Source: Hirsutella rhossiliensis (taxonomy: Eukaryota; Ascomycota; Sordariomycetes; Hypocreales; Ophiocordycipitaceae). Taken from it: 64,000 nucleotides of DNA. The position numbers were made by a program, and so were the translations under genes. Where the stretch lies: NCBI RefSeq assembly GCF_020360975.1, contig NW_025408674.1, positions 806,001 through 870,000 on the forward strand, given 5' to 3'. Below are positions 63,052-64,000 of the stretch, in pieces; the first letter of the stretch is position 1, and every line of letters begins with the position of its first letter. The notes beneath the pieces were generated by a model. That model ran no database searches and was not told where the DNA came from. It was given only the letters and a program-made list of their open reading frames with translations.

Positions 63052-64000
63052 ATGGAAGACTACGTATCCCGTGTGCCGGAAGTTGACATCGCATCGAACC
63101 CTTCGTCATCAATTTTGCCTTCCGATAGTGTCTCGCAATCTGCCAGTATACCTTCAGAATCGGAGCATTCCTCCGGCAGCAGTCAAGAGGAGGAAGTTGA
63201 GAGCGACGTCGACTTGGCATCACTTTCGACAGGCTCGAGGCGATGAGCCACGCACGGCAGGTGGCAATTTACTCCACTACTGCAAACGTTGTCGCAATCC
63301 ATCGTGGTCAACCCACATTTCTGGCAACGCCCGCTATCATCTCGAAAAGGTTCATCACGTACAAGTCAGAGAAGACACGAATGCTCGATGCAAGCGTCAA
63401 GTAGCCATCGAGAATGCCTTCGCGAGAACAAGCGAAAAGCAGCTGAGGCTGACTCAAGAGAGCGAGGTCAATATTTTGCGGAGCGTGATCAATGTCGATG
63501 CTTTCCGAGAGGCACAGATGCTACTTTCCGCGAATAGGCATCTGCCACTGAGCTGCGCGACGTGGCCAGAGTATCAGGCACTTTTGACCGCGATCAACCC
63601 CGCAGTCGAGGAGTTCCTCGTCGACTCTAGCAACACGGTCGCTTCGGATCTAGATAGGGCCTACGACACGCATCAACAATCCGTCTGTCGGTGGCTCGAA
63701 GGCGCTCGGAGTCTTGTGCATATCGCAATGGATGTATGGTCTTCTCCTCAACGCAAGGCATACATCGCTGTTCATGCGCAATGGGTCGACGAGGCATACA
63801 AGCCTCGCAAGGCAATGCTGGGATTGCCAAACCTGCGACGGTCGCACGCGGGCGCAGCGATGACGCCGCACCTACTGAAGATCATCCGGAGATACGGCAT
63901 AACACAAAAACTCGGCTATTTCACCGGGGACAATGATGCTAAAATGACACTTGCCTCCGTCAACTTTCTGCCGATTTATCGCAAGAGCATGGGCTGACCT
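63052..64000 (+). pseudogene. hAT transposase, N-terminal part, runs off the window
   Basis: An ATG at 63052 begins MEDYVSRVPEVDIASNPSSS, a Ser/Glu-rich leader. After a shift near 63180 the frame reads KRRKLRATSTWHHFRQARGD and then a BED zinc finger (HYCKRC, then HISGNARYHLEKVH). Further on, HIAMDVWSSPQRKAYIAVHA carries the first catalytic aspartate and LGYFTGDNDAK the second. The C-terminal dimerisation region lies outside the window. The inverted repeat of the element could not be located upstream. Such transposases make 8-bp duplications, as seen around the MITE at 39894-40567, but a link would need the ends. Confidence 0.8.

Noticed and set aside
1..64000. CRISPR arrays, rRNA genes, bacterial promoters or operons
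   Set aside because: None seen; the sequence is eukaryotic with spliceosomal introns.

Overview
This window looks like a transposon-saturated accessory, subtelomeric or other repeat-rich region of a filamentous ascomycete (Pezizomycotina, probably Sordariomycetes). The basis is short introns of about 50-70 nt with fungal branch sites, a Zn(II)2Cys6 factor, a fungal-type bZIP, FunK1-type kinase sequence, and fungal forms of chromovirus, copia, Helitron, pogo/Fot1, hAT, SINE and LINE elements. No prokaryotic operon features, CRISPR arrays or rRNA genes were seen. Species cannot be assigned from sequence alone.

Layout. 0-2.4 kb: a C2H2 gene (minus), a small zinc-motif gene with a 12-bp minisatellite, and a tRNA-headed SINE that landed inside a short palindromic repeat. 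2.6-10.2 kb: a decayed Helitron (Rep plus Pif1-type helicase) and the C-terminal relic of a second one. 10.25-12.92 kb: a pogo/Fot1-like element with about 83-bp inverted repeats and TA duplication, next to a 432-bp MITE. 14.2-19.7 kb: a complete, young Ty3/gypsy chromovirus (190-bp LTRs, TTGCT target duplication) that splits a host reading frame. 21.5-37.7 kb: a large inverted duplication whose arms carry a small Cys/His-rich gene, a multi-pass membrane protein gene and a bZIP gene. Between the arms lie a Zn2Cys6 factor and two opposed copia fragments. 39-43.5 kb: a small Cys-rich gene, a hAT-type MITE with 8-bp duplication, an intact kinase-like gene with a C-terminal membrane anchor, a collagen-like minisatellite and an unnamed gene. 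43.9-50 kb: a second, different Helitron carrying the second SINE copy. 50.4-51 kb: a LINE ORF1 relic. 51.47-57.08 kb: a complete copia element (270-276-bp LTRs, GTTGT duplication) inserted into a FunK1 gene, whose other pieces run to 59.7 kb. 60.3-62.8 kb: two unnamed multi-exon genes. 63-64 kb: a hAT transposase running off the window.

Reading the whole. Three nested insertions can be resolved to the base by target duplications: the SINE in the palindrome, the chromovirus in the host ORF and the copia in FunK1. Two can be read back into uninterrupted host frames. The two LTR elements show different priming signals: a 12-nt self-complementary primer site in the chromovirus, and a half-tRNA-iMet site in the copia. 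The copia gag and pol are separated by one UAG in a readthrough-type context. Many coding frames carry single-base shifts although LTR pairs are nearly identical, so some shifts may be assembly indels. Frame statements here describe the sequence as given.
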